From positions 14,712,001 to 14,776,000 of the forward strand of contig OX621244.1 in the NCBI GenBank assembly GCA_951640165.1: DNA of 64,000 nt, written 5' to 3'. This DNA is from Pseudoips prasinana. Taxonomy: Eukaryota; Arthropoda; Insecta; Lepidoptera; Nolidae. Shown in pieces: positions 10,924 through 21,471 of the stretch. How positions within the stretch are numbered: position 1 is the first letter of the stretch; each line of letters opens with the position of its first letter. Under the pieces are notes generated by a model, which saw nothing but the letters and a program-made list of their open reading frames with translations, was not told where the DNA came from and did no database searches. The translations under genes and the position numbers were made by a program.

Positions 10924-11294
10924 CTAGCTGTGCCCTGCAGTTTCAACCGTGGCTTATGTGTTATTCAGATATGTATGTTTTGTTTTTGAAGACAGCGCCC
11001 GCATTAAGATCCCCTGTGTCGCGGGGTACTTTACAAATATATAATTGATAGACATAAATTATACCCAGAATCAGATCATCTATTTGTGGGTCACACAAAT
11101 AGTTGACTCGACATGGGACTCCAACTCGCGGCACGAAGCGGCGGGGCGACTGTATTAGCCGCTGCGCCACACGTGCAGCTATATAAGTTTCAACCAAATC
11201 GTTTCCGTGGTTTTCGCTTGCAAGAGTAACAAACATCCGTACATCTATACTCACTAACTTTCACATTTATTTTATTAGTTTAATTATATTAGGA
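10924..11294 (-). mobile_element. Helitron-2 (minus) interrupted by a SINE
   Basis: Plus-strand text begins CTAG-ctgtgccctgcag (3' terminus, hairpin decayed) and ends 'ttagtttaattatattagga' + T, the complement of the TCCTA..TAATATTATAAA start. The inner 'agagtaacaaacatccgtac' is shared with other copies. A family B SINE splits it at about 10980-11178. Confidence 0.65.
10981..11178 (-). repeat. SINE family B, nearly complete, inside a Helitron
   Basis: Reverse copy from 'gaagacagcgcccgcattaa' and 'cctgtgtcgcggggtacttt' to 'cgactgtattagccgctgcg' + 'ccacacgtgcag', the complement of the tRNA-like head. Pol III A and B boxes are recognisable in reverse. Confidence 0.75.
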
Positions 11295-11299
11295 TAGTA

Positions 11300-12190
11300 G
11301 ATTGATATCTATGTCAGTATAACGCACTCCTGAACTAGATCTATTCCAGTTTCCCTTATAGTAAGTAACTACACTTCACTTAGATTTACGTTCTATCGTC
11401 ATTTTATACGACTTTGAAGTCGTGATAGATAGCCACCGTTGAAAGGCCATTGATGTGAGAAAGCTCTTAGTTTTTCATAATAACGTTACGCAAACTACTA
11501 ACCTGGTTTTTATGGGTATTATAGAATGATGGTTGCAAGATATTTATGTATTAAGTGTTAAGAGTTATATTTATTTATTGAGGCGTGCAGAAAGTTCATT
11601 TCTTCATTCAAATTTTTCATTAATTTAATCATTCATTATCACGTTCGTCCATATCATGATCAGAAATGAAGGTATTGTGGAATGCAGTTAGTTTGTTGTG
11701 TCGCGAACGACACAAACGACCGTTCCAACGTTACCAATAACAATCCATGGATTCACCGTGCGGAAACAGAGTCCATCGCGTGATAGAGGAAGGAACACTC
11801 GACAGAGTCTGAGACATGCGACTCAGATGTAGTAGGTTTAAGGGGCCCCTTGTGATGTACCAGCGCTCACCTTCTCTGCCTCTCAGTGTTCCCTTTTCTT
11901 CCTAGTCAAATTTGGTATGATCCTAATAATGCCACTTTGGATACTAGTTCCAATAGAGAACTTACGGAAGTTCTTGATAATCCTAAGTCTTTAAATGGGT
12001 TGTAGAGTTTATACTTCTTAATATAAAAGTTTATGTAACCTTACACTAAGAAATGTCTCTCAGACAATGCGCCGTAAATCGTCTGTAACAGACGCAAAGG
12101 CCATATATGAACACTACTACCTAGAAATATCACACTCACCGACATATTTTTATTTGTATTGTGCAACTTTATAAAGGTGATAGGTTATAA
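11300..12190. other. No gene or repeat recognised
   Basis: Mixed composition; 'tgtgtcgcgaacgacaca' near 11699 is a short palindrome. No coding signal is seen. Confidence 0.4.
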
Positions 12191-12196
12191 TAATGT

Positions 12197-12516
12197 CTGG
12201 TCGGATTTCAGCCATGGTGGCCAGTCTCAATGGACACTAACCATCAATTCGGGACATATTATAGTGCACAAAAGTGTACGCAAACAAAAGGGCATTTTCT
12301 TTTCCAACACTCTCGTGATTCGATGGGACGTCTACCAACACGACCGGTAAGAGGTCAGGTACAGTGCCGATGGCTTTACGTGCTCACGAGGCACAAGGGT
12401 GTAACTCTTAGGCTTCGAGAAATTTTCTGAACATATTATCAGAATTTTGGGCTTACCAAGGATTTGAACACAGGACATCATTATATGCGGTTAAAAGCGC
12501 TACCACTAGATTAACT
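12197..12516 (-). repeat. SINE family A, reverse
   Basis: From 'tcggatttcagccatggtgg' (3' end) through 'gacatattatagtgcacaaa' and 'gtaagaggtcaggtacagtg' to 'aaggatttgaacacaggaca' and 'gcgctaccactagatt', the complement of the tRNA head. The small plus-strand frames here are artefacts of the SINE. Confidence 0.75.
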
Positions 12517-12784
12517 ATCTACTATTAACTAACTATCAGCCTAAGGTTATTGTACACCAAAACTACGACACTAGTAAAATATTATAAAATTGTACAAATG
12601 AATTTATCGCTACGTGCAATCCCTTCCAGGCAACTGTTGGATGGACTAGGATTTAAGAATATATAGTATTTTATTTGTTGGCATAATCAGTGAAAGTTTT
12701 CTTTATTGAAATGAACAGTTAATGATTTTAAGTTGCTTTTTGGTAAGTGATTTTTTTAAGGAGTAGGCGCTCGGTACTTCTTTT

Positions 12785-12845
12785 TTAATAAAATAGGGGC
12801 CAGGGCAGAAAGCCTTCACATGCCACATGCAAAGGTACTTACCGC
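12785..12845 (+). repeat. Short fragment of the repeat at 30590-30930
   Basis: 'agaaagccttcacatgccac' plus 'atgcaaag' parallels 'aatgccttcgcatgccaccc' at 30611. Confidence 0.35.
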
Positions 12846-12929
12846 AGTGTAAAAGTAAAACTATAAGTGGTTTTACACATATGTACATTACGTAAGTGTC
12901 GCTAATACTCTTACTGTAACATTCATCAT

Positions 12930-13155
12930 TCATCATCATTACAGCTAAATAAGTCCACTGCTGGACAAGCCTCCCTCAAGAATCGTCTTGGGGGATATGC
13001 CATAATCGCCACGCGTGGCAAGCGGGTTGGCGATCGCAGTAAGATGGTCATAGTAATCAGAAGGAAGCTGCTGCCCGTCCTCTGGTAGATATTCCCTCGG
13101 GTCGACTTCTACGCCCCCCACGGGATGAGATGGGGTGATGATATTCTGATTCTGA
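12930..13155 (-). repeat. RTE-2 LINE 3' UTR, reverse
   Basis: Begins with a (TCA)n tail ('tcatcatt'), then 'taagtccactgctggacaag', 'gggggatatgccataatcgc' and 'tagatattccctcgggtcga'. The plus-orientation copy at 41030-41215 shares the same order. It is non-coding. Confidence 0.6.
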
Positions 13156-13199
13156 TATTTGTCGCCGTCACCACATATACATATGTAACATTATTAGGC

Positions 13200-13465
13200 G
13201 CTATTCGCCAGATGTTCTCAACGGTCCCTAAGTGATTGGTGATGTCAAGCAACTAGGCTCGCGGTCAGTCTCTAGATGGGGGAACGGCAAAGTGGTTTAA
13301 TTTCTGAGCGTCTCCGTGCTTCGGAGTGCACGTTAAGCTCCCGGTACCGGTTGTAGCCATTGGGCAACAATCGTTAAGCCATGTCAGAGGCCTACAAGGC
13401 GGCTTGAACAATTCTGACACCAGGGTAACCACTGTCCATGTGATAAATAATAATAATAACCATTA
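13200..13465 (+). repeat. Repeat family E
   Basis: 'tcaagcaactaggctcgcgg', 'ggcaaagtggtttaatttct', 'ttaagccatgtcagaggcct' and the tail 'gtgataaataataataataa'. A closely similar copy is at 26205-26455, and diverged or truncated ones are at 22330-22620 and 45590-45717. The simple-repeat tail suggests a retroposon, but I see no clear tRNA-like head. Confidence 0.65.
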
Positions 13466-13968
13466 TTCAGATAGGAATACGAAAGCCCGTATGTTCTATT
13501 TATACTTTGAATAGGAAGCCAAATATGCTCACGTTTCAACTGAATATACATACATATTCCAAATTTTCAAATATTATGGGTATTTGTTTAGTTCTCGCAT
13601 ATGGTTTGGCCATTGAAAGGACAAAAGTAGTGTTTTATTTTTACATTGTTCTTTATAATGTATGGATCAGATAATTATCTAAATATTCATATTCATATCT
13701 TTATTTGCATTCCATAATGTCTAATACAGGTCTTATAATAATAATGCTTATAGCTAGTTACAATTATGGACCCTGTAGGGCACGGCAAAAATAATAACTT
13801 AAAACTAAACATACAATTATATCATTAATAAAAAATATCTATTATATTTTAATAACACATAACAATCATATTAAAATCGTAATAATCTTAAAATACTTAT
13901 TAATAATTAAATTTCCTTTCTTATGTCAACTTAACCAACTTTGAAGGTAGGTATGGTGTCGGTCTGAG

Positions 13969-14238
13969 TTAAATAATATTTTTGTCATCTATGTATTCGT
14001 TTATGATGCAGTATGCTTTTTTAATTAGTATTTCCTTAAGTTTATTTGTAAATATTTTGTTGAAAGTTTCACTCTTCATTGCGTCTGGTAGTTTATTAAA
14101 TATTTTTATAGACATTACGTAGGGACTATTTGAGTGCAATTTCATGCGCGATGACGGATCTTCTTTTCTTAAATCTAATAGATCTGTTGTTATGTTTTTC
14201 ACCGCGAGTAATAAATAAGTTTTTATATTTTCTAGCAA
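13969..14238 (-). pseudogene. LINE RT C-terminal part after frameshift
   Basis: An 89-residue frame overlapping the end of the main RT frame. It carries the C-terminal pattern of this LINE group, PSSRMKLHSNSPYVMSIKIF followed by NKLPDAMKSE, comparable to the 'LWNxLPxxIR' ends at 17345-17740. It belongs to the same element and is out of frame with the upstream RT. Confidence 0.7.
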
Positions 14239-15478
14239 ATTTACATATTTCCAGTATATAGACAGATGGTAAGGTAAGTATTTTGTGCTTTATAAAAAAG
14301 GGTTTACTACTAACGGTTTGGTCAATGTTAACAATGATACGGATAAGTTTCTTTTGCAGAATGAGAAGCGTTTGTGAGTCTGTGCTATTTCCCCACATTA
14401 TAATGCCATAGCTGAGCCATGAATGAGCGTAGGTGTAGTAAGTGGTTAGAGCAGTTTGTAAATCGGTAGTTTTTTTGACTTCTCGTAGTGCGTAAGTAAA
14501 TTTAGAAAGCTTAGCTCGTACTCTTTTTAAATGGGGTTTCCAAGAAATGTGTGAGCCTATTGAAAGTCCTAGTAAAGTAAATTCGTTAACTACTTCTAAT
14601 TTTATGCCGTTTGTTGTGAAATTGATTGGTAAAGAGCATTTTTTCTTGGGGTAGAAAGTCATTATTTTGGTTTTATTATAATTAATTTCAAGGTTGTGAT
14701 CATCCATCCATTTGGTTGTTTTATTTAATATATAATTTAATTTCTCGTTAATTTGACTATTTTTTTGGCATGTGGTAAGCAGGGATATATCATCTGCGAA
14801 TAGCACACAAGGTTCATCCATAATTTTGGAAAGGTCGTTGATGTAAATGAGTCCAATGACACTGCCCTGGGGAATTGATGCATTTATTATTTTCCTATCA
14901 GACCTTACTTGTAATATTTGTTTTTGGTCATGATTGAAATGCTCTATTTTCACATATTGCTCCCTATCCTTTAAATATAATACAAACCACTTATAAGTAT
15001 TTCCACGAATTCCTATGCCGTAAAGTTTATTTAGTAGGATTTTAAATAGAACCTTATCATAGGCCTTGGTCATATCCAATAGTATACCAACAGCATATTT
15101 TTTATCATTTATAACATTTATAACTTCTTGCATGTATCTATAGACAGCTAGAGTTGTTGACCGATGTTTCCGAAATCCATTTTGACCTTCATCAAAGATT
15201 TTAAATTTTTCGCAAAAGTTATACACTCGGTCGCACATAGCCTTTTCGAAAATTTTTGAAGCCGTAGGTAGAAGAGCTATTGGTCGGTAGTTATTGGGGT
15301 CAGTTTTCGAGTTTTTCTTAAATAATGGTTTTATAATAGCTTTATTAAGTTGGTCGGGAAAAATACCTTCATCAAACGACTGATTTATTAAAACGCAAAA
15401 AGGTCCAGCAAGTTCATCTGCACATTGTCTAATAAGAATATAAGAAAATAACTTTAGTTCTGAGCACTTGTCGAGCAT
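14126..15478 (-). pseudogene. LINE reverse transcriptase, truncated
   Basis: Would copy element RNA into DNA at a nicked target (target-primed reverse transcription). Visible RT blocks in order: NYRPIALLPTASKIFEK, the finger-domain RT motif; LDMTKAYDKV with the first catalytic Asp; PQGSVIGLIYINDL; and FADD with the catalytic Asp pair; then NYNKTKIM. Between PQGS and YINDL the protein is about four residues shorter than the usual PQGSVLGPLLF-type stretch, so an internal deletion is likely. A TGA lies just upstream of the first ATG, and the N-terminal endonuclease is lost. The frame ends early because of a frameshift near 14180; the C-terminus continues in 13969-14238. The family is Jockey/CR1-like by these motifs; the exact clade is not settled. 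Confidence 0.8.
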
Positions 15479-15680
15479 TCTTCAATCTTTTTTATTTAAA
15501 GTTAACTTTTAACGTTTCAATAAGTTCCCCACTTATCTAGAGTTTTCACATTTTATTTAGGTATTATTTTTGCTTTCGACTGTGTTTGTTGTTTATTTAT
15601 TTAGTTATGAAATAACTTATCATAGAATTATGAACTGAGGGTGGTACTTCACAATTATGGAAATAGTTAAATACGGGATA

Positions 15681-15824
15681 GTACAGACGCCAGCACATCA
15701 AGCTACCCCAATCTGTGGAATTTCCTCCAATGAAAGTGAATAAGGTTCAGCTTATGTGGTAAAGTTGAAAATCTATAAAAGAAATTTGACAGATTGGATT
15801 AGCTGGATGTGCTGGCGTCTGTAC
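15681..15824. mobile_element. MITE, second copy
   Basis: 144 bp with TIRs 'gtacagacgccagcacatca' / 'ggatgtgctggcgtctgtac'. Its interior is very similar to the 9601-9741 copy ('gttgaaaatctataaaagaa'). Confidence 0.8.
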
Positions 15825-15864
15825 ATAGTAATAAGTACCTACACTACATATGTATAAGACCGAA

Positions 15865-16200
15865 GCCTCTTTAGTCTAGGGGTAGCGTGTAGATAATGAA
15901 GTCCTGGGTTCAAAATCCGAGCCGAGCTGAAAAGTGATTTTGGGATGTTATCTGTTAAAAATAATTTATCAGTGTCACCCCGAAGTCTGAGAATGTACGG
16001 TTTTACACCTCCGTGCTTCTAGCAACTGACCTCTTTCCGGTCGTATCGCTAGTCGTCCCATCGCATCGCATCATGTGAGTGATGCAATAGAAAGTGCTCC
16101 TGTGTTTGCGCAGGCACTTGTGCTCTATAATATGTCCCGCGCAGATGGCTAGTCTCCTTTGAGACTGGCCGTCATGGCAGAAATTCGGCTAGGAGGACAT
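15865..16200 (+). repeat. SINE family A
   Basis: Head 'gcctctttagtctaggggta' with B box 'gggttcaaaatcc', body 'aaaagtgattttgggatgtt' and 3' part 'ctataatatgtcccgcgcag'. It ends at 'aggacattattataag', next to the 64-bp tandem array. Confidence 0.75.
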
Positions 16201-16220
16201 TATTATAAGAATAATGGGGT

Positions 16221-16490
16221 TTTCATTATGTATGTCTAGCTATTATATGCTCTAATAAGTTTTTAGTCTAGCGGTGGCGTTTTCAGTTCATATGTATGTC
16301 TAGCTATTATATGCTCTAATAAGTTTTTAGTCTAGCGGTGGCGTTTTCAGTTCATATGTATGTCTAGCTATTATATGCTCTAATAAGTTTTTAGTCTAGC
16401 GGTAGCGTTTTCAGTTCATATGTATGTCTAGCTATTATATGCTCTAATAAATTTTTAGTCTAGCGGTAGCATTTTCAGTTCATCATAACA
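16221..16490 (+). repeat. 64-bp tandem array, four units
   Basis: 'tatgtctagctattatatgc' recurs at 16231, 16295, 16359 and 16423, an exact 64-nt period. Units differ at only a few positions (ggtggc / ggtagc; aagt / aaat). Each contains 'tagtctagcggtagcgtttt', which resembles the A-box part of SINE family A. Confidence 0.9.
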
Positions 16491-16494
16491 TCTC

Positions 16495-17080
16495 GATTAG
16501 AGATTAGATAGTTGCACTTACAGCTACATGCTTTATAACCGTCGTAACATAAAATCTGTAGAAAAAATCAGTTTTAATTAGATTTGTTGCAAACCTCGTT
16601 GAAAGTTCGGCTAGCATCAGATCGATTTGGGATTTAACTCTTCCTGGTTTTTCTAGAGAAACAACGGGAAAAGCTATTTAACTTCGCAAGCAAATTATAG
16701 TTCTCCAACAGTCTACCCCACTCCAATTTGCATGCTTGAACATGCAAGCATCAGTAACTCGGGCAAATTTCCTATTCATACGCAATTGATAAAAGTTGAA
16801 ATTTGTTTTGTTGAAATATAATACGTAATTAAACTTATACTATTGGGCATCTTATGCTGATAATATAATTTATTGAGTTGTTGCTTGACACGAATCGGAA
16901 GTGGTTGATGTTGTCATAGTATTGTTTGTTGAAATAAATTTTGTCAACTAATTTCGAACTTTATATATGTACGTTATCCTCGGTTATAGGTTATTAGTAC
17001 ATACCGTCCAAATTGGTTTATGTATGTTCACGGTTATCTATAATACTTAGATTTCGGTGAACACACAATAACTAAGGTTC
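16495..17080. other. No gene or repeat recognised
   Basis: AT-rich; a small palindrome 'ttgcatg..catgcaa' lies near 16727-16746. Confidence 0.4.
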
Positions 17081-17082
17081 TT

Positions 17083-17170
17083 AGATCGTTTTCACATGAA
17101 AACGATCTTATGACTAGCAGTGAACATGCTGTTGATACATATCAACAGCATGTTCACTGCTAGTCATAAG
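17083..17170. repeat. Twin perfect palindromes, both with CA loops
   Basis: Palindrome 1 (17083-17108): 12-bp arms agatcgttttca / tgaaaacgatct around CA. Palindrome 2 (17107-17170): 31-bp perfect arms (17107-17137 and 17140-17170) around CA at 17138-17139. The two share the bases CT at 17107-17108. No protein or known element is involved. Confidence 0.95.
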
Positions 17171-17344
17171 CCGCCATCAAGAAATAGGTAATATTCTATA
17201 TCTATACTAAAACCAATTAGCTGACGGGTTAGCAATATTAGATCACGGTAAACATAAAAATACCTATGAAGTTCGAGTTGAACTTGAAAGGAGAGGGTTC
17301 TTAACGAAGATTTGTCCCTAAAATAATATTAAAATTTTAAGACT

Positions 17345-17740
17345 AGGCTTATTTATTTATTTATTTCCAATTTATGTACACACTAAGACTATAAAGAAAG
17401 AAAGAATAAACAAGAAAAGACATTGTACAAAGGTACTACTTATTTCTAAAGAAATCTCTTCCAGTAGACCTGCTAGAGGAGATTTTGGAAGAGAGGAAGA
17501 TATGAGTGTGTAGGGTGATATACATACATACGATAAAAATACACATATACATAAATAAATACATAATTTTAAATAATAAACTACATAAAATACATATATC
17601 TATGGCAAAGAGGAAAGGTAGTGTTCTTTTAACTTCTTTTTGAATGTGGCGATTGTGTTACAGTTTCGAATGTTAGGCGGAAGATAGTTCCACAGCCTAA
17701 CCGCCTGAACAGTGAAGGAGTTGGAGAAGAAATCAGCTTC
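17345..17740 (-). pseudogene. Jockey/CR1-like LINE 3' end with RT C-terminus
   Basis: The minus strand of about 17605-17735 translates to SFTVQAVRLWNYLPPNIRNC then NTIATFKKKLKEHYLSSLP, the conserved C-terminal end of this LINE group. It is followed by an AT-rich 3' UTR ending in (TAAA)n at 17345-17360. The upstream RT is missing (5' truncation). The segment is intact enough to be read without a stop, so it is fairly young. Confidence 0.75.
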
Positions 17741-17744
17741 TTTA

Positions 17745-18765
17745 TAGGTATTTTATTTTTATTATAATCTTTTATATTTTTGGCTCACTTGTATCGGCGT
17801 TCCATTTTTAGCTATGTCCCATTTTACTAAGTTATAAACAACAATAAAACTATGACATCCCGTAGCAGATCTAATAGATAGAATTTCGATGGATTCCTCA
17901 GTTTATTTACGCTTAATATAAACTAGACGTGACTTAAGGCTGAATAATACAGACTATTAACAGGCGGATTGGTAGAGAGTGCTGGTTTAAAACCCGCCGG
18001 GTGATAAAATTTAGAATTTGTTAATGTTTAGATCCTTCATTCGATCTCACGGTAGGCAGTGGTTTGCTGTGCCCCCTGGCATTGCGAATGTCCATAACCT
18101 GATGCACCTGGTACAGTGTGAGACGGGATCGACACGACGTCTCGTACTGCGTCGCATTTGCCCTGAAGATGAAAATTATTGGCCGTGTCTAACATTAAAT
18201 TAATTCCGTGAGTTACGCATTACTATATTCACTATGTATTTACGTGACGCGAAAATTATTAATTATAAATTGAAAAAATGTTACTTGGAATGGCTCTTAG
18301 TAAGGGAATGTTTTTGCAATAGAAAGTTCCTGTTCTGATTCACTTCAAAGAGAGGGCGACGCTTTGAATATTAAATGACGAATGACCCGAATGCAAATTA
18401 AAATATGTTAATAAATTGAAGAGGTAGGTTTTTATTAAATTCAGATTAAATTTTTTTATTTTATTCATATATTTTTGATAACAGCATTACCTAACAGCAT
18501 TAATGGCAGCTTCAGGAGTAGGCTTGTTACTAAAGTTTACATAACATATATGCTTATGACTTTTTATAACGGAATGAATAAATGTTGTCTGCATTTATTA
18601 GTATATTATCTTAGTTTAATGTTACTATAATAAATACTGCCTTTCTGAAATTTCTTATAATAAAAACTAACATGGAGACATGGATACCATTTCTCGAACA
18701 TTAAACTTCAGTTTGAATGTTTGAACGCTTAATAGTAACTCCAGCTTTTTAAACTATTTATTATC
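17745..18765. other. No gene recognised
   Basis: 'tattaacaggcggattggta' near 17957 resembles a decayed SINE head. The 61-codon frame at 18018-18203 has no recognisable motif. Confidence 0.4.
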
Positions 18766-18770
18766 TATTA

Positions 18771-18947
18771 CTAGCTGTGCCCCACGGTTTTACCTGCATT
18801 AAACTTTATAAATTAGAGCCTATGTGTTAATCCAGAGTGTCAGCTAACTCCTTACCAAATTTTATTAAAATCGCTTCAGCCGTTTAGAAGTCACAAACAT
18901 ACACACTCACAAAGTCACAAACTTTCGCCTTTATAATATTAGTAGGA
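18771..18947 (-). mobile_element. Helitron-2 (minus)
   Basis: Plus-strand text runs from CTAG-ctgtgccccacgg to 'ttataatattagtagga' followed by T, and is preceded by A. 177 bp; 'acaaacatacacactcacaa' is shared with 52299-52470. Confidence 0.8.
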
Positions 18948-19269
18948 TTAATAGGTACCAGCTTTTCTATCTTTAATCTTAAGCTTCTTAAAAAGTAAAG
19001 TACACCGGGATATTAGATTAATAATGCTATAAACTATTATAGTTATTTACAGTGACGTAGCGGGTTGAACCACAGTAATATATTTCCAGGGGGTGGTCAA
19101 TGCTCTGCAAGGATTCTGTTTTCCTACATTTCTGTGAGGGTGCAAAATCTTCAAGGGTCATGTGTTTACCAATTTACGGTTCATGAAGCACCTATGTATG
19201 AAGGGTTGTATTCTTCACACCATTCAAATGTTCTTACTAATTTAATTTAACATTATACAACCAAAGTTA

Positions 19270-19452
19270 TCGAACTAATATTATAAAGTCGAAGGATTGG
19301 CAGTATAGATGTATGAATGTTTGTTACACATTCACGCAAAAACTACCGAATGGTTTTTCATGAAACTTTGTAATAATTTAGTTTATACACCCGAATCACA
19401 CAGGCTATAATTTATAAAATTTAACGCCGGTGAAACCGCGGGGCACACCTAG
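19270..19452 (+). mobile_element. Helitron-2
   Basis: Starts TCgaactaatattataaag and ends 'gccggtgaaaccgcggggca' + 'cacctag' then T; the stem cgccgg/ccgcgg is partly kept. 'acgcaaaaactaccgaatgg' is the internal family string. Confidence 0.75.
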
Positions 19453-19484
19453 TAGAAAATATTTTGGTTTAAATAAAAATAAAA

Positions 19485-19615
19485 TAAAAAAGGTTTTTAT
19501 TCACGTAGACTTTAAAAAAGCGCTTTTAAATAGTCAGAACATGTTTGTAGTAATATAGTTGTAAACATTAGATATAATTTCTAGTAACATAGAAATTTTT
19601 GCTATTTGTAACGTT
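19485..19615 (-). repeat. LINE-U 3' UTR copy
   Basis: 'aaaggtttttattcacgtag' then 'actttaaaaaagcgctttta', 'agtcagaacatgtttgtagt'. Shared with 35607-35890 (opposite strand), 40848-41025 and 59635-59682 + 62770-62950. On the minus strand it ends 'gtgaataaaaaccttttt', an AATAAA signal near the tail, hence the LINE 3' UTR interpretation. The coding part is not in this window. Confidence 0.6.
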
Positions 19616-19729
19616 TGTAAAAGATATGTAACCTTGTAAATCGATATTTTCTTAAGTTATCATAATATGTGTTTAATTCTTTTTGTCAGGTACATGATAT
19701 AGTTCCATTACCAACTTACGATTATACTG

Positions 19730-20095
19730 CCTCGTTGGTCTAGCGGTAGCGTGTTCAACCGCAGAAAATGAATTCCTGGGTTCAAATCCCGGGTCGGGCA
19801 ATAAAGTGATTTTGGGATTTTTCCGTAATTTTTCAGTATCAGCCCGAAGTCTGGAAGTTGGCGGTATTACACCCCCGTGCCTCAGAGAGCACGTAAAGCC
19901 GTCGGTCCTGTACCTGACCTCTTTCCGGTCATGTCGCTAGTCATCCCATCGGATCATGAGAGTGTTGGAATAGAAAGTGCCCCTGTGTTTGCGCACACAC
20001 TTGTGCACTATAATATGTCCTGCGCAATTGGCTAATTTCCATTGAGAATGGCCTCACTGGCTGAAATTCGGCCGGGAAGACATTATCACGATTAA
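19730..20095 (+). repeat. SINE family A, complete copy
   Basis: About 365 bp. tRNA-like head: 'gcctcgttggtctagcggta' (A box) and 'gggttcaaatcccgggtcgg' (B box). Body: 'aaagtgattttgggattttt', 'gacctctttccggtcatgtc', 'ctataatatgtcctgcgcaa'; 3' end 'gaagacattatcacgattaa'. Transcribed by Pol III in principle and mobilised by a partner LINE. It serves as reference for the other A copies. Confidence 0.85.
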
Positions 20096-20099
20096 ATAA

Positions 20100-20590
20100 T
20101 CTCAGTGAAACCACAGGGCCGTATAATATCACAGATGGCGAACCCTAATCAATATATTTTATTACTTACTTCGCCAAAATCATATGTAAAACCAACACAC
20201 AGTTACCAAAACCCAATAAGTCATAAACCCATTTTATTGTCAGCACCCTCTAGTGCATGCACCAAAAGTTTTACCGTTCATTTCATATTGGTATCGGGCT
20301 AATCATCGCCATTATACAGATGACTGATTAAGCAATTATTCGGTCCACTAAACGCACGCAGACACTGGTAGACGCATTTCATTATAATATATTACAGGAC
20401 AATATGTAATTTAGCACATTTCCTTTATTAGGGGACAGGTATTTATCGTTACTATCAAGTGGGCACGCTAAATAAACATTGAGAGAATTATTCAGTAGTG
20501 TTAGGTTAATGTTACCGCAACAGTGTGCCGATAGGAATATTTGTTTTGGTCATTAATTTTAATTATTTGATTATTTTAGGAATGTTCTTA
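20100..20590. other. No gene recognised
   Basis: The 65-codon plus frame at 20105-20302 has no motif. Otherwise AT-rich. Confidence 0.4.
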
Positions 20591-20595
20591 GCATT

Positions 20596-20835
20596 TTCAC
20601 CGTAGCCTAGTTGGTAGTGCTCCTGCCTATGAAGCTGGTGGTCCGGGGTTCGAATCCCGGTTAGTGCAAATATTTGTGTGATGAGCACGAATATTTGTTT
20701 CTGAGTCATGGATGTTTTCTATGTATTTAAGTATTTATCTATCTATATAAGTATGTATATCGTCGCCTGGTACCCATAGTACAAGCTTTGCTTAGTTTGG
20801 GGCTAGGATGATCTGTGTGACATTGTCCCCAGATA
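20596..20835 (+). repeat. SINE family D, complete copy
   Basis: Head 'gtagcctagttggtagtgct' (A box) and 'ggtccggggttcgaatcccg' (B box), then 'atttgtgtgatgagcacgaa', 'gtatatcgtcgcctggtacc' and 'atagtacaagctttgcttag'. Its 3' domain is related to that of family C although the heads differ. Confidence 0.85.
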
Positions 20836-20899
20836 TTATGTTATATTATTTAAGGTTTTCAGAAAATATATGCGATAAAACAAACCGCACGGACTGACT

Positions 20900-21030
20900 A
20901 ATCAATTTTTTTTTGTAACATTTTACTATCCACTATGTTTATGTACTGCATTGTGACCTTGACAAGTACAAGGGTATGTTAATACCCAAGTGCTGAATAA
21001 ATTTCATTTCATTTCATTTCATTTTTATTT
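20900..21030 (+). repeat. LINE 3' end with ATTTC tail
   Basis: 'gtgaccttgacaagtacaag' ... 'ctgaataaatttcatttcat' has an AATAAA box running into a (ATTTC)n tail, typical of a TPRT-inserted LINE 3' end. The coding part is missing. Confidence 0.55.
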
Positions 21031-21189
21031 AATTTTATACGATTCAAAATCACAGAAAATATTTTAGTTAAATGATTTTGGCTATAAAGATTCTGAAAGA
21101 ATTTTACCCTTGTAAATCCTTGTAGTTTCTTGAGTGATGATATGTGTTTAATACGATTTGTCTGTTGGTCAATCTGTAATTCTCTCTTT

Positions 21190-21471
21190 TTAGGGTTCCG
21201 TACCCAAAGGGTAAAACGGGACCCTATTACTAAGAGTTCGCTGTCCGTCTGTCACCAGGCTGTATCTCAAGTACCGTGATAGTCAGACAGTTGAAATCTA
21301 CACAGATGATGTATTTCTGTTGCCGCTATAACAAAAAATACTAAAAAACAAAATAAAATAAATATTTAAGGGGGCTCGCATACAACAAACGTGAATTTTT
21401 TGCTCGTTTTTATAGATAATGTTACGGAACCCTTCGCGCGCGAGTCCGACTCGCACTTGGTCGGTTTTTAA
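21190..21471. repeat. Dispersed repeat with 'gggttccgtaccc' ends
   Basis: Starts 'ttagggttccgtacccaaag' and ends 'cgactcgcacttggtcggtt'. Inside is 'ctgtccgtctgtcaccaggc' and a second 'acggaaccctt'. I know this as a frequent lepidopteran repeat but cannot assign its class. Fragments lie at 2395 and 10660. Confidence 0.65.

Larger units (their letters stand above)
13690..15480 (-). mobile_element. 5'-truncated non-LTR retrotransposon (Jockey/CR1-like)
   Basis: A minus-strand LINE comprising most of an RT domain, a C-terminal segment in a second frame (13969-14238) and a 3' region running to about 13690, where the tail reads 'ataaagatatgaatatgaat' on the minus strand. The endonuclease part and any ORF1 are missing. 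No flanking duplication was identified. Confidence 0.8.

Noticed and set aside
16221..16490. CRISPR array
   Set aside because: The 64-bp units are contiguous repeats without unique spacers.
19730..19805. A functional tRNA gene
   Set aside because: The A and B boxes are clear but the head is followed by a long SINE body with many copies; no clean cloverleaf ending or terminator.
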